Assembly (NCBI RefSeq): GCF_000150275.1
Contig: NW_002060944.1
Coordinates: 1,683,306 to 1,747,305, forward strand
Origin: Trichoplax adhaerens
Taxonomy: Eukaryota > Placozoa > Uniplacotomia > Trichoplacea > Trichoplacidae
Direction: 5' to 3'
DNA: 64,000 nucleotides
The position numbers and the translations under genes were made by a program. Positions 1 through 11,319 of the stretch are shown here, piece by piece; position 1 is the first letter of the stretch; the number at the start of each line of letters is the position of its first letter. The notes beneath the pieces were generated by a model. The model had not been told where the DNA came from. It was given only the letters and a program-made list of their open reading frames with translations, and did not search any database.

Positions 1-1319
1 CTCAGTAGAATACTTTGATTTATGTTTTGAGATATATGACACCATCAACTGTTCCTATTCTGCTTATCACCACTCTTTGTCTTTAAACGATGTTGATATA
101 ATGACTATCGACAATAATTAATATAAAGGTATTCAAGGTTTTAAAATGTCTTACTGCTTTATGCAACATTTTCAAGATTTCGATTCTTGATTACTATTTT
201 ATAGGGTTATGTCAGCAGCTGCAGCTTTAATCCTTTAGCCCGCTAAGCTTCAGGATTCTCACAATAGCGGATTTTACTGACGCTTAGCTTTTATTGTAAA
301 GGTTAAAATTCTATAAGAAGAACCATAGTAAAGCATTTGACCGGTGATTTGCTAAAATCATAAAGCCGTTAGCTCAAATGGTCTCTAATTACATACAAGA
401 GTTAGTCTAGCGACCTTCTGTTCATTACACGTTAAATCTAACGGTCTTAATAAATGCGTGCAATGCATGACCATCGCGATTGATAAGTAACTAATCATAC
501 TACTATGCGCGTACATTACAATATTGCACCAGTACATGTTATATGTTATACTGTGCTAGCATGCTGATACAAATCGATACCTTTTACAATTCTAGTCGAA
601 GCACCACTTGTGTGATTGCATATTTTATAATAAGGAGATCAGGATAAAACTAAAGTTAAAGTTATATGAATTTAAACTTTGATAAAAAACCAAATCTCTT
701 CATAGAGATCCACATTAGGTCGTGCCACTTCTCATAGTTGAAAATCAAACCCTGAGCGCGTGTCAAATATCAATAAAATGAAAAACTAATAATGTACGTA
801 GTTAAGTTGATGTTTAATAGATATATAAGATAACAAAGGCGATTGATATTCAAGGATCTAAAGATAGAGAGCATTCTGTGAAATACCTTAAAATTAATCT
901 CATTTTGCCTAATGTAATTCTACTCCAGATAGCTCATTCATCGGTTAAACTAAGGATCACCAGATACTTTGTATAAAGTATTTAGCAGCCCATAATTAAT
1001 ACTCAAATTGAAACCTTCATCTCAAACTAGATTGCGGCATATTAATTGGATTTATTGAGTTTGTGTACGGTATTTAACAGTCAATTGATATTACAAATTT
1101 GAGCAAATATCAGGATTATCAGTCGAATCATTATACTTGAGTAAATTATTAAAAATGTACTAGTTGCTCGAATTTAGGTAATAGAGCATTGCTGACTAAT
1201 AATACCCTTTCGGACAGTAGCCTAACACTCATGTAACATATAGATTTAGTTATAATTTTATAGAGGATACAATAAGTACAATACTAGTAACTTATTCTTG
1301 TACTATCTATAAAACACTA
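1..1319. other. Non-genic AT-rich stretch
   Basis: No coding exon was recognised on either strand. Arms at 365-372 and 438-445 can pair over about 8 bp around a tRNA A-box-like string, but no T-arm is present, so I do not call a tRNA. The 3' end of the minus-strand cysteine-rich gene lies just to the right. Confidence 0.5.
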
Positions 1320-2367
1320 TTAATCTTCAGAATTTATGATATCACGTTGGTAATTTTGACTTGCTTTAAGGGCTCCTAAACCTTCAAGTAGAAATGAAGC
1401 ACATATGTAATTTCCCATAATGCGGTAACAGCGAAAGAAAGAGTCGCAACATTTTAGTCCATCACTGCAATCAGCATTGCTTTCATGACAAGTAATCTGT
1501 GAATAGAAAATCACAAATGTTCAAAGTTAATTAAATCAGGTGCAAAAAATGTTTATCGGCAGAGATTTAAAAATAGATACTGTATTTTATTATAATGGTA
1601 ATATCGGTAATACGCGAAGGCAAAATCATATCATTCACCGTTTTACGTAATTATATTCAGCATCTAAAGCATCACCGCTGTTATTTTTGCGCAAAATATC
1701 TAAGCTATCCAATAATATTATCTTGCTATTTATTTCAAATTCTGAAACCCCTTATATGTTTAATATGTTACCTAACAACCTTCATTATGTCGACTAATTT
1801 TATTATAACTTAATTATTAAGAGTAGGAACATAACAAAAATTCCTGAAGCGTAATGTATCCATAATACAGTTGATTTAAAAGAATAGTCAATGTAAATCT
1901 TTAGCGAAAGTGCTTTATTGATATTCAGTTTAATAAGAAACGATAGCGTAAGAAGAATAGACAATGCTTAAGATTAACATATCAGCGTGCTTCGGGAATT
2001 GATTCCAGGAGGACTCTCTTAGGTAAAATATATGTAAGTAATAAATGCTTACTATAGGACGACTGATAAAATATTTCTATGCAGTAAATTCCTTTTTTCA
2101 TAGTAATGCAAGCATGATAAATGGTAAACTTACGGTCTTATTATTTCCAGAATGATCAGCATCGTTAGCAAGAGTTGTTTCCTCCGTCTCCTCCTCTTTG
2201 TTGTTTGGGGCGCCCTGCGATTGTTCTTTGACTGGCTGATCTTCTCGTTGCCGAAATGGATTGAATGAAAACCTAATATCACTTATGTCAATAATTCTTC
2301 GACATTGGATTTGAATCATACTGGCAAATATTAAAGTAAATATTAAAATTTTCGTATCGACCTTCAT
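1320..2367 (-). CDS. Small secreted six-cysteine (cystine-knot-like) protein, two exons
   Basis: Two exons on the minus strand: 2367-2134 (78 codons, phase 0, donor GTAAGT) and 1496-1320 (58 codons plus TAA, acceptor TTCACAG). The predicted product is 136 residues. Residues 1-22 form a hydrophobic signal peptide starting MKVDTKILIF. Residues 23-78 are a polar, Glu/Asp-rich linker with an NKT glycosylation sequon at the junction. The second exon carries six cysteines at about 81, 88, 94, 95, 101 and 110, spaced C-x6-C-x5-CC-x5-C-x8-C. That spacing with a central CC resembles inhibitor-cystine-knot and colipase/Dickkopf-like folds. The layout (signal, acidic propeptide, Cys-rich end) suggests a processed secreted peptide. 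I do not recognise an orthologue, and nothing shows whether it is a hormone, antimicrobial or other effector. No partner gene is adjacent. Confidence 0.72.
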
Positions 2368-2939
2368 CTTTTCTCGTAACTCCTGAAAACATAGTTAGAG
2401 CCAATATTTAGTATGTCACAGTATACTAGATTGCATTGCCCATATATAATCATTTAACATCAGCGGCCTTGATTATATATATTATCTTACGTATGTTATT
2501 TTTTATATTCCTAAATTTGTAAGCTTCATATGTGATTACTTATAAAAATTCACTATAAATGCATTTTATGCTTATTTTATGTCCCAGTTGCAGTTATTAG
2601 CGAAGCCAAATTGTCCTCATTTTACCTTTACAATAGTTTATATGTCGATACACTGTAATACTGTATCTTTCTATCCCCATGATACTGAATTCTAAGGAAA
2701 TAATCTCAATTTTTTAATTTTATGGGAATAGTAATAGTGGCAATGGACTTGCAATCTATTCGTACTTCGAATTAACCATCATACTTAGTAAATCATCACC
2801 CTCAGAAATGGCAAAAGTCTCTGAAGCGGCAAAATTTCTGTTACATCGAATGCACACTTTTGTTGCATACGCAAATGATTTCTTGTATTAGTTAAGTAAA
2901 CTAAGATATGTTCTATTGATTTATGACTATATGACTATA

Positions 2940-2970
2940 ATAGCCTTTAATCTTCTTATTTAAAGGCTAT
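2940..2970. repeat. Short inverted repeat (11-bp stem)
   Basis: ATAGCCTTTAA at the left pairs perfectly with TTAAAGGCTAT at the right around a loop of about 9 nt. It lies in intergenic DNA with no T-tract on either side; function unknown. Confidence 0.6.
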
Positions 2971-4515
2971 AGACGATATATCCGTATATACGGATGCATT
3001 ATAAATGAAGGAGCAAATGGTATAAATTTATAAATACCACTCAGGGAAATTTAGGCGACAAGTGCTATTCTATTCTATCAGCTTAATGTCGCGGAAACAG
3101 CAAATAGTTTTAATAATTATATCAACATAACTAAACCAACATAATATTATGCAATTAATTTATTCTATGTACTACGGTGTAATAGTAATTAGATTACATA
3201 AATTAATATAATACCACGTAAGAAAGATAAAACAGTGAAATTATGTGGCACTAGCAAATAGTTACACGAAGAGTTACATAAATATTCTATTTCGAAAGAT
3301 TCTCTATCATAGCTTGTTATAAAAAAATGAAGTATTTCTTACCCTAAAGCCTATGAATCAATACTGTTTCGTAAAATCGAACAGTTAAGAGGAGCCACAA
3401 AGGTTGTTGCTTTGTAAGTATTCATCAAAATTATCTGTTAAAGGGGTATATATAGCTTCTTTTGCTAACCGTCTCAATGAAGAATTCTTAATAATAAAAG
3501 TAAATGCTGCTACGACTAATACTAGCAAGGTAAAATTAATTAAATCCGGAAATAACACAGTTTCGACAGATTAAAATATTTACATAAGATGGCACCTGTC
3601 AAATTGAAATTACAATAATCATGATTAAGCAATTACATAAACGCGTAGGAGACATTGAGCAAATTTCTATGCTTTTATCATATTCTTTATCTCAGAATCT
3701 CGTAAAAGTTTCGAGGTAGTAAATATTTGCTATATGCTTAAATCGTACAGCACCCCTCTTAACCTAAAGAATCCAATAGTTGTTTTAGGACGTGAATGAT
3801 TGCATCGTTTGAAATATTTTATGACCAATAAAGGAGTATTCTAACTTTTTGTCAAGAAATTGCGTTGTTGAAAATGACAGAGAAAAATGAACATCTTATA
3901 ATTTACCTTAATAAAATATCAGCTACGTGATGGCGATATTCAAGACCTATTTTTAACTTTGTGGGTTTATTTATCATTGCTGAAGGCAGAAGCCGGACTC
4001 TGATTTATTAAATGCGGATAATTGTTGAGTAACATATGTGTAATATCTTTTTATATACATTGCGATGCGATCAATGTACGATTACGAAGATTTAAATTAA
4101 GAAGTTTACGTATGATGATGCATTATGGCATTTCGAATATTTGATGGTCTTTTTTGTTTCTTTATAATCTCATTGATTTAGTTGATTAAATTTTTAATTT
4201 TTAACTAAAGATAAAACAAGAGCTTTTCCTTACATTTATATGAAATGGACCATCTGCTCCTTTGCCAAGTCAATCTGTTATAAAGCGTGCTTGATTCAAA
4301 CAGAACGCCAGAAATTGATATTGTGCTCTCGTTAATCCGTTTATTGAGTCAATATAAAATAACCTTCTACATGATGCCAAATATAGTTACCACTTAAAGT
4401 TATTCTCTAATCACACATAAGACCGTAAATATTTAATTAACACTATCATTCAAACTGATTCTTTCATAAGTTATTCAGTAATATACAGTATATCGTAAAC
4501 TATAATACTATTGGT

Positions 4516-4573
4516 GAAAATATTGGATACTGTATCGTATATTTAAATATGCGATACAGTATCCAATATTTTC
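4516..4573. repeat. Near-perfect 58-bp palindrome
   Basis: Left and right 29-nt halves are reverse complements with a single mismatch (T against C, seven bases from the centre). The outer 22 bp of each arm match perfectly, and the centre is itself an AT palindrome (ATATTTAAATAT). Transcribed, it would fold into one long hairpin. Flanks show no obvious target-site duplication. Confidence 0.85.
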
Positions 4574-6701
4574 AAGCAAGGTTACTGCTGTTGGAATAAA
4601 TGCATGTACTGTAGGTTGTAGAACAATAGCTTCATTTATTTGTAATGTACAACATTTACATATACGGTCTAAGCTGAATCGTACCAAAAAGGAAACTACT
4701 CTATATTTCAATTTTATTCACTTTGAATTAACCATCCACACAGCTAAACAATTCACTCAACAAATTTGTAATGATATCGCAACTGTTCTTCTCAGATTCT
4801 TCCTTAGGAGTACGGCACATATAAACAACAAACGTACAGTACGGTTTTGAACCGCAGATGGAAGTTACTAATCACAGTTCCTAGGTGCTCTTAGTATGAA
4901 TTGACATCGTAAGCACTTATTATCGTATCATTCACACTTATCCTAAGAGAAGTATGCTAAAAACTTGTTTCAATTCAATTACAGTAGTTACATGTTATCT
5001 GAACAGATTTTAATATTACAGGATCGAGTTAACACTTTTGAAACATAATTATAGAATATATTAATAATACGAGTATAAGTTTCGAAATACTAGTAAATTT
5101 AGTATTTTAGTGTGCACTTGATATTAAGTCAATATTGAACAATACTGAGGTATATTTCGAATTAATTGCTGCAAATGAACAATTCGTATAAATTCTGATT
5201 TCATATCGGTAGTCACTACCGCAGTAATCGTATCTTTTAGATAAACTTTCCTGCGGGTACGTCTTTTACTTGCCTACGATATGTTGTATGTCACATATTC
5301 TGCTAGATTATGACTACTCGTATCTGAACTTATCACAGCTGTGCTTCTCTATTTCTGATTAGTGCTATTTTAAGCTGCGTCGTATTTTATACTCAAAAAT
5401 TAATTACAGTAATTAATATCTTTAATTGCATAACAAGAAACCTATATCTGATTGTGACGAATACAATAGCAGGTTACTATTGTAGCAAAACGGTCATTCC
5501 ACTATTTCGAATTAATTATAATGATAAAATTTAATTTAATATAGTCTTTATCAATCATATATTATTTGATTGTTAAATGTCGTTCCTTTGAATTGAACTG
5601 ATTCTCGCTTATACAATACCATAGCCAAAATCTATTTACAAGGAGTAAATAGTTGTAACGTTGTAACGATATATGTCTCTTAAAACAATACTGCATCCAA
5701 ATTATCATAAAATTCCTTGAATTAAGTCAGTTTCACGGACACACTTGAAATAATTACCACACTGTAATACTTGAGTACTAAATTCCTTTCGTAAATTTGT
5801 TTTCTGAATAGTATAATGCGCACTTTCTAATTTTTACCTCTTCCTTATAACATAGCATTTCAGAGTAATTTAATTTCGAGCCGGGTAAAAACAGCTGCTT
5901 TTAAGCTAGGATAGAAATCTAATTTAACGTGAGGCTGTAAGACACTGTATAGACATTTCTACTCAGACTACTGTACGAGTGTACGCAGCAGACAAACTGC
6001 GTTCATTCAAGTGTATTCATCCACTTACGTCTTATTGATCTTATTTGTTTCACTACCGTATTTCGAGCTGAAGACAGAGTCTCACAACATCTTCCACAGA
6101 ATTTCATGGCTGATTGACAATGAAATAGAATTAATGAATGAATTATAAATATTATTTAACCGTGAACTACAGTCGGAGCTAGGTATAGTACAATAGCTTC
6201 GCTCTAACAAGAAACTGATTCATTTTTTTATTTTTGGTAAAATATTCTTTTTCAAATAGTACAGTACATATTCACTTTTCGTAATATATCTTGTAGTTTT
6301 AAAGAGTTGACACATGTGGCAATTCCACGGTTTTCTGTCATTATTGAAGCAGTCTTTAAAACTGGGGACTTCTTATCTTAACAAGACTTTGTCCATTCGT
6401 CTGACTCTCCGATTCGTCCGTCTCTCCTTCCTTTCCCTACGGACAAAGTTTTATAAGTTTTAGTAAAGGTGTTATTATTATTTATCATGTACAGTTTATT
6501 AATGACGGTGAGAAGTCGGAAGACAGTAAACATACAGTCATGGTACACATTCGATGTACACTGTATAGTGTACAGTATGAATAAAATGATGTCATCATTC
6601 GTCCAATAACTAGTGCAGTGAAAGCTCATCTGCAGTACAACCTGTACATGAAAGTTAATGAGAGACACTAGAGGAATCCATTGGAAAAACTCTCGTTCAA
6701 C

Positions 6702-8392
6702 ATGAAGACTCGTGTACAATTCATCTTTTTGACCTTGTTGGTTTTCTTGGAGATATCAAGCGCATGTACACACCCTAAGCAACTACAGGGTATTTTAGCA
6801 GATGCAATAGCGACTAAAAAAATGCAACCAGGCGCCAAATTAGACTTACTAGAACTTGGAATCCGTTATTATTACGACTCTGTACTGCAGAAGATTCGTC
6901 TTGACGAAAATATCGATGGAACCCGAATTACAGTTATTCAAGATTATAAACGGGTACAACATCCAAATACACGTATTTTGTGCAATAGCTGCTCGAAATT
7001 ATAACGTATACGTACGTATAATACGGATATACATTTGGCTCAATTTTCCGACGATTTCGTCAGAAAAGTGTTCGTGTGCCAAGCTGATTGGCTGGTAGTG
7101 AACGTCGTTCTTATCAATGTTGTCAATTTCTTTCTCACACTCTGTAAGAAATTTGTAAATCGGCGAGCGCTTAGGGAAGACAGGATCATTATAAATCAGT
7201 ATGAGACCGCATCGATTGATTAAATAGATCTTACGTGATTACAGTACTTAGGGAATCGTATTAATATTGATCGCTTTTATTTGACAATGCGCGTGCAATA
7301 GTAACTGTTTCAAGTCGAGAAATCAGAAAAGTTACAGGTGCATCATGCAGTCTTATGAAAAAGTAAATCTATACCCGTATACCTGATTGATATTTTTTGA
7401 TTTTATCCTTATTACGAGATGTATTTCCCTTTCCCAGTTTGAGTGCTGATTGATCTCACCGTCAATCCAATCGAATTAACCTAATTATTAGTCTTTGGTA
7501 CATACCTGTAGTAATAAGTTAACGAATCTGTACCGTGTTCGTACACATTAATTGTAAGTATACTAGTCTTTTACTCCGTTGCGTTGCCGACGGATCGGAC
7601 TCATAACGTTAGCTTGGATCAAATCCAATAGATGGACTAACGATTTTTAAATTATGCATCATATACAAATGGGCTTTAATTGATAAGCAATTCAACTATT
7701 CTCTCCTTTAACTCTTGTTTTTAGCACAAGTCTTACACTATCATCAATGGTGATAAATGTACAAGCTCTAACTTAACACAACGCTTTCCAGATTACCCAC
7801 CACGTAAGTATTTGGCTGTGTGAACATTTAGCATCATTCATTTTCTAATCTTATTCTATTGTGATCAGTACTAAATAACTTTACCAAGTGGGACTTAAAA
7901 TTCTGGTTTAAGCATTTAAGCGTCATTTATTGGCTTAACTCATTGTTATATTATTTCAAAAATCTAGAAGATATAAAATCACTCGGAACTTTTGAATTTG
8001 GAGGATCAAGGAATAAAATTCAAGTCGATGGCTATTCATTCATTTTTCAGGGCACATCTGTTCAACTTTTCTTTAACTCAAAGAATTGTATTCCAGTAGC
8101 TGAAACTGCATATATTCAAATGCCGAATCAATTGTCTTTATCAGCTATTGCATTTTCCAATATGACCGCAAGTATCACAGATCCTTCCGTATTTAACCTA
8201 CCTCCCGTATGTTCCGAATTCGCCACAACGACTCTTGAGGTTAGTAATAACAACAACAGAAGTGTATGTTAACCTTGATAAAAGCACTAGCTGTATGCCT
8301 CTAAAATCGGTTTGCTCTTTTTTTTACAGAGGTTCGATCCTATCCACCATGCTAGGTTAAGATTTGCTGAAAGACATGTACGCTTACACTAA
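6702..8392 (+). CDS. Ependymin-related protein 1 (divergent member), four exons
   Basis: Exons 6702-6953, 7725-7803, 7968-8239 and 8330-8392 join in frame (phases 0, 1, 0) to a 221-residue product. Exon 1 gives a signal peptide (MKTRVQFIFLTLLVFLEISS) followed by a single Cys where the three paralogues have CC. It also gives the family pattern YYYDSV near 59-64. Exon 2 is 79 nt, as in genes 3 and 4, with the NGxxC pattern. Exon 3 has the GTFEFGG, NCIPV and VCSEF blocks that match NFGAG, C(L/I/V)P and xC of the paralogues. Exon 4 is only 20 codons and basic. Ependymin-related proteins are secreted, disulfide-linked, lipid/calcium-binding glycoproteins. This copy lacks the second Cys of CC and the second Cys of exon 2, so one disulfide appears to be lost as a pair. 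A polyadenylation signal AATAAA lies at 8554-8559. Confidence 0.82.
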
Positions 8393-8947
8393 CAGCTTGG
8401 ATTAGAAGAAAACATATCCTAGATGTCCTGTATCCCATAATTCCGTTATACGCGACCAGTATTGATAAGAGAAAGGATTAGTCTATAGGCATTTCGTTAT
8501 TCTACATTTTATGTTGTAATTAAGAAGTTACTTAATTAACTGTAAATTACATTAATAAATGAACTTCTATTCTTCTTGTTATCTCAAAATCGAATTTTTA
8601 TTATTACAAGACTCACTTCCTATTGATAAATCTAAAAAATCACTTTTCCAGTGTTAAATAAACGGTTTCCAAAAATTTGCTAGCAATCACCAACAGTTAG
8701 GTCGTATTCACAATCTACTCCAGATTCATTGCTCCGTTCCTTCTATAGTAACAGGAGTATAAACGTGAAACTAGACAATCAGCTTGTAGCAGTTCTTTCT
8801 TGAACTGTAAAGGCTGCTTGATAGGAAGGGAAGCTATTTTTATACTATTTGTTTACGAATTAAATATTGTCAACAAGGTTCTACGAGTCACATTGGTATA
8901 GATAGGTAGGAATATACTGTATCTTAAGTTTATATTAACAAAGTTCT

Positions 8948-9018
8948 TACTCTTATTTCGGGCTTTAACCAGCTATTATGCATAATACGCGGGATTCGGG
9001 CTTTAGCCGTAACATTAA
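8948..9018 (+). repeat. Dispersed GC-richer short repeat, copy 1
   Basis: The block TTCGGGCTTTA-CC occurs twice within about 40 bp, ending in GCCGTAAC. A similar stretch occurs on the minus strand at about 54704-54780, and a weaker one at 10428-10460. No ORF or terminal repeat was recognised. Confidence 0.45.
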
Positions 9019-9073
9019 CCTTAAGATAATAATAACGTACAGCGAATGGACAGGATGTTAAGTCAGTGAGGTT

Positions 9074-9190
9074 ATGAAGCAGAAATTAGTATTATTTATA
9101 GCAGTGTTTTGCATCTTACTTCTTATTCACTCCGAAATTCGAAACGAATTAGGCTCTCCCAATCGCAAAACACTGATTTGTAGCTTATAA
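9074..9190 (+). CDS. Possible small secreted peptide (38 codons)
   Basis: An ATG-to-TAA frame of 38 codons begins with a convincing signal-peptide-like stretch (MKQKLVLFIAVFCILLL), followed by a short polar tail with two basic residues and one Cys. It sits between ependymin-related genes 1 and 2 on the same strand. It could be a micropeptide, a first exon of an unrecognised gene, or chance. A perfect 11-bp inverted repeat (CAGTGTTTTGC and its complement) lies inside it, which is a reason for caution. No family is recognised. Confidence 0.3.
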   Translation: MKQKLVLFIAVFCILLLIHSEIRNELGSPNRKTLICSL

Positions 9191-11226
9191 AACGACATAC
9201 GAGTATGTAGAGAGCATAGCTGCACAATTAAAATAACGCATTCCTGTCTACTGTAAGTACTATACTGTATATCAAGTGATTGTAAAGCTGTAGCTAGGAA
9301 CTATAGGTGCCGTAAATGACTACATACGACTATCTATATTTGAAATGTATAATACAAATCAAAGGTCTGAATTTAGAGACCTCCACGGTCTGATCCGGAT
9401 CAATTAAATTTTTTGATAAAAAGATTTAGAACGATGATAAACGCGTACATTCCTCATTACGTGACGTGGACCACGATTTTACTCATACACTATTTACTAC
9501 CATGCTTACTGCAATGCGATACATTAGTTTTAAGATATACAAGAAGACATGCACGATAGCACATTTTCCGACGCATTAGTTTGCCTTATTAACTCCTTTG
9601 TGGCATTGAATCTGTCAGCTGTAGGGTTATATATTCTTGATGAGCAGGTAGCGTTTAATTGACAATTAAAGTTAGGAGACGATACATAGATAAGTTACCT
9701 TCGTGGTGATGAGATTAAGGACAAGCAGCGAGAGCAATGTAATCTACGTGTATGTGTATTCATACGTTACTCATTCACAGTCCAATCTTGAGAACTAATC
9801 TACTGTTGCAGTAAGTTTTGTATATCTACTGTATCGTTATTATTTGCAGGTTTACTAAACAGCATACAGTTGATGACTAGTACAGTCACAATATCAGAGA
9901 TGCGATAGGATATTCCGTTGGTACGCGTATGATGTAAGTGACAGAGAGCCAATATTTGGACTAATTAATGTAATTAGTTATCAGAACATTATGACTGTTC
10001 ACGTACTGTACCAACAAGTTCTCAGAGCTAGAGCAAGCCCATTACTTCATATGTCAGATAAACTACTATATGATACCGGGTACCGTACATCGCAAAAAAA
10101 ACTCAGATACGGAGACTGTTGCTGGATTTATTTGCAGTCTGAACGTGGAATTCGCGTAGCTCGCATTTTTTGAGTTGAAAACTAGCACGAATTTAATGAA
10201 GCTAACGAAAATTTACATACATATATACTGGCAATAAGATAATTAATAAGAAAAAAATCACTTTATATATATATTACGAAATCGAAATCTAGAGGTACCG
10301 AACTAATAGCAATATAAACAATAATCACGAAAGTAAATTACATGCTTCATAGATTTATTAAATTAAGTATCTTTTTTACAATTCACCAACCCGTTAATAT
10401 TATATAACATATATATTACTGCCAGTGGCCGATTATGGATTTGGCCGTAACTTATATATAATCCAGACAATCGTAAGTCAGCACGACTAATTCAGCACAT
10501 TGATAGATTCTCCTCGTTGTAGTCCTTTAATAATAACTTTTGCACTGTATGTTGCCAATCAAAGTTCTGCTAATATTAGGTATGCCATAACACGTAATAC
10601 AATATGGTACGTAATATTTATGTAAAACTCGTTAATATTCTACGACAATAATTTGAGCAATGCAACAAATTTAAATAAAGTACTTCAACGATAAAGTTTT
10701 AGATATTTTTTGTCGCTGAAGAAATCCAACAACAGGTTTCTGAAACTGATCAATATTAAAATATTTCATCCTTATCGTATTCGCATATCTACAGATTTTA
10801 CTACTTGTTTCGTAAGCGATTGCAAGAATCCTCTATAAGGCAGTTACTAGTTTTATGACTCCTAAAATCTAACATCTTCTATAGTAGTACTGTTATGATA
10901 TCTTCCCGTATTGTTCTGGTCGAAACATTACGAACCGTAATTTACGGTCAATATGTAAATTTTATTAAACGTTACTATAATAAGAACTTTTCATTATTAT
11001 TATGTAAATCAACTGCCACGGTGTTAATACAATACTATACCATCAATGTGAAACAGGTTGTCAAGTAAACGATAGACGTCAACCAGGATTTCAAAAAATC
11101 ATGATTAATGATTAATTACAATAATAAAGCGTTGTATTACTTACCTATTAATAACATTACTATACTACTTATAATATTCCTTTTTAACAATATTAGCATT
11201 ATTTCCGGTCAGCTAATTGGGTTGAC

Positions 11227-11240
11227 GGCAACTAGTTGCC
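11227..11240. promoter_or_regulatory. 14-bp perfect palindrome upstream of ependymin-related gene 2
   Basis: GGCAACTAGTTGCC is a perfect palindrome about 80 bp upstream of the ATG at 11320. It is a candidate dimeric transcription-factor site. No clear TATA box is seen for this gene, unlike genes 3 and 4. Confidence 0.35.
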
Positions 11241-11319
11241 AGCTTCATTGACAATTTTTGAAATAGGCAAAATATTGGAACTCGCGGAGAAGAAAAACTA
11301 GAGCATCACCAATACAGTT

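Larger units (their letters stand above)
2368..6701. other. Intergenic, hairpin-containing, no gene recognised
   Basis: About 4.3 kb between the divergently oriented cysteine-rich gene and the first ependymin-related gene. It contains an 11-bp-stem hairpin (2940-2970), a 58-bp palindrome (4516-4573) and many TACTGTA/TACAGTA heptamers. An open stretch at 3349-3414 with splice-like ends was seen, but its phase does not fit any neighbour. Confidence 0.5.
8393..11319. other. Intergenic between ependymin-related genes 1 and 2
   Basis: Contains the AATAAA of gene 1, a GC-richer repeat at 8948-9018, a possible 38-codon secreted peptide at 9074-9190, and a weak third copy of the GC-richer repeat around 10428-10460. 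No further ependymin exons were found. Confidence 0.5.

Noticed and set aside
365-445. tRNA-like segment with an A-box-like string and pairing ends
   Set aside because: No D-stem partner and no T-loop GTTCRA motif; the paired ends alone do not make a tRNA.
3349-3525. Two adjacent plus-strand open stretches with splice-like ends
   Set aside because: Phases do not match each other, no family is recognised, and open stretches of this size are common here by chance.
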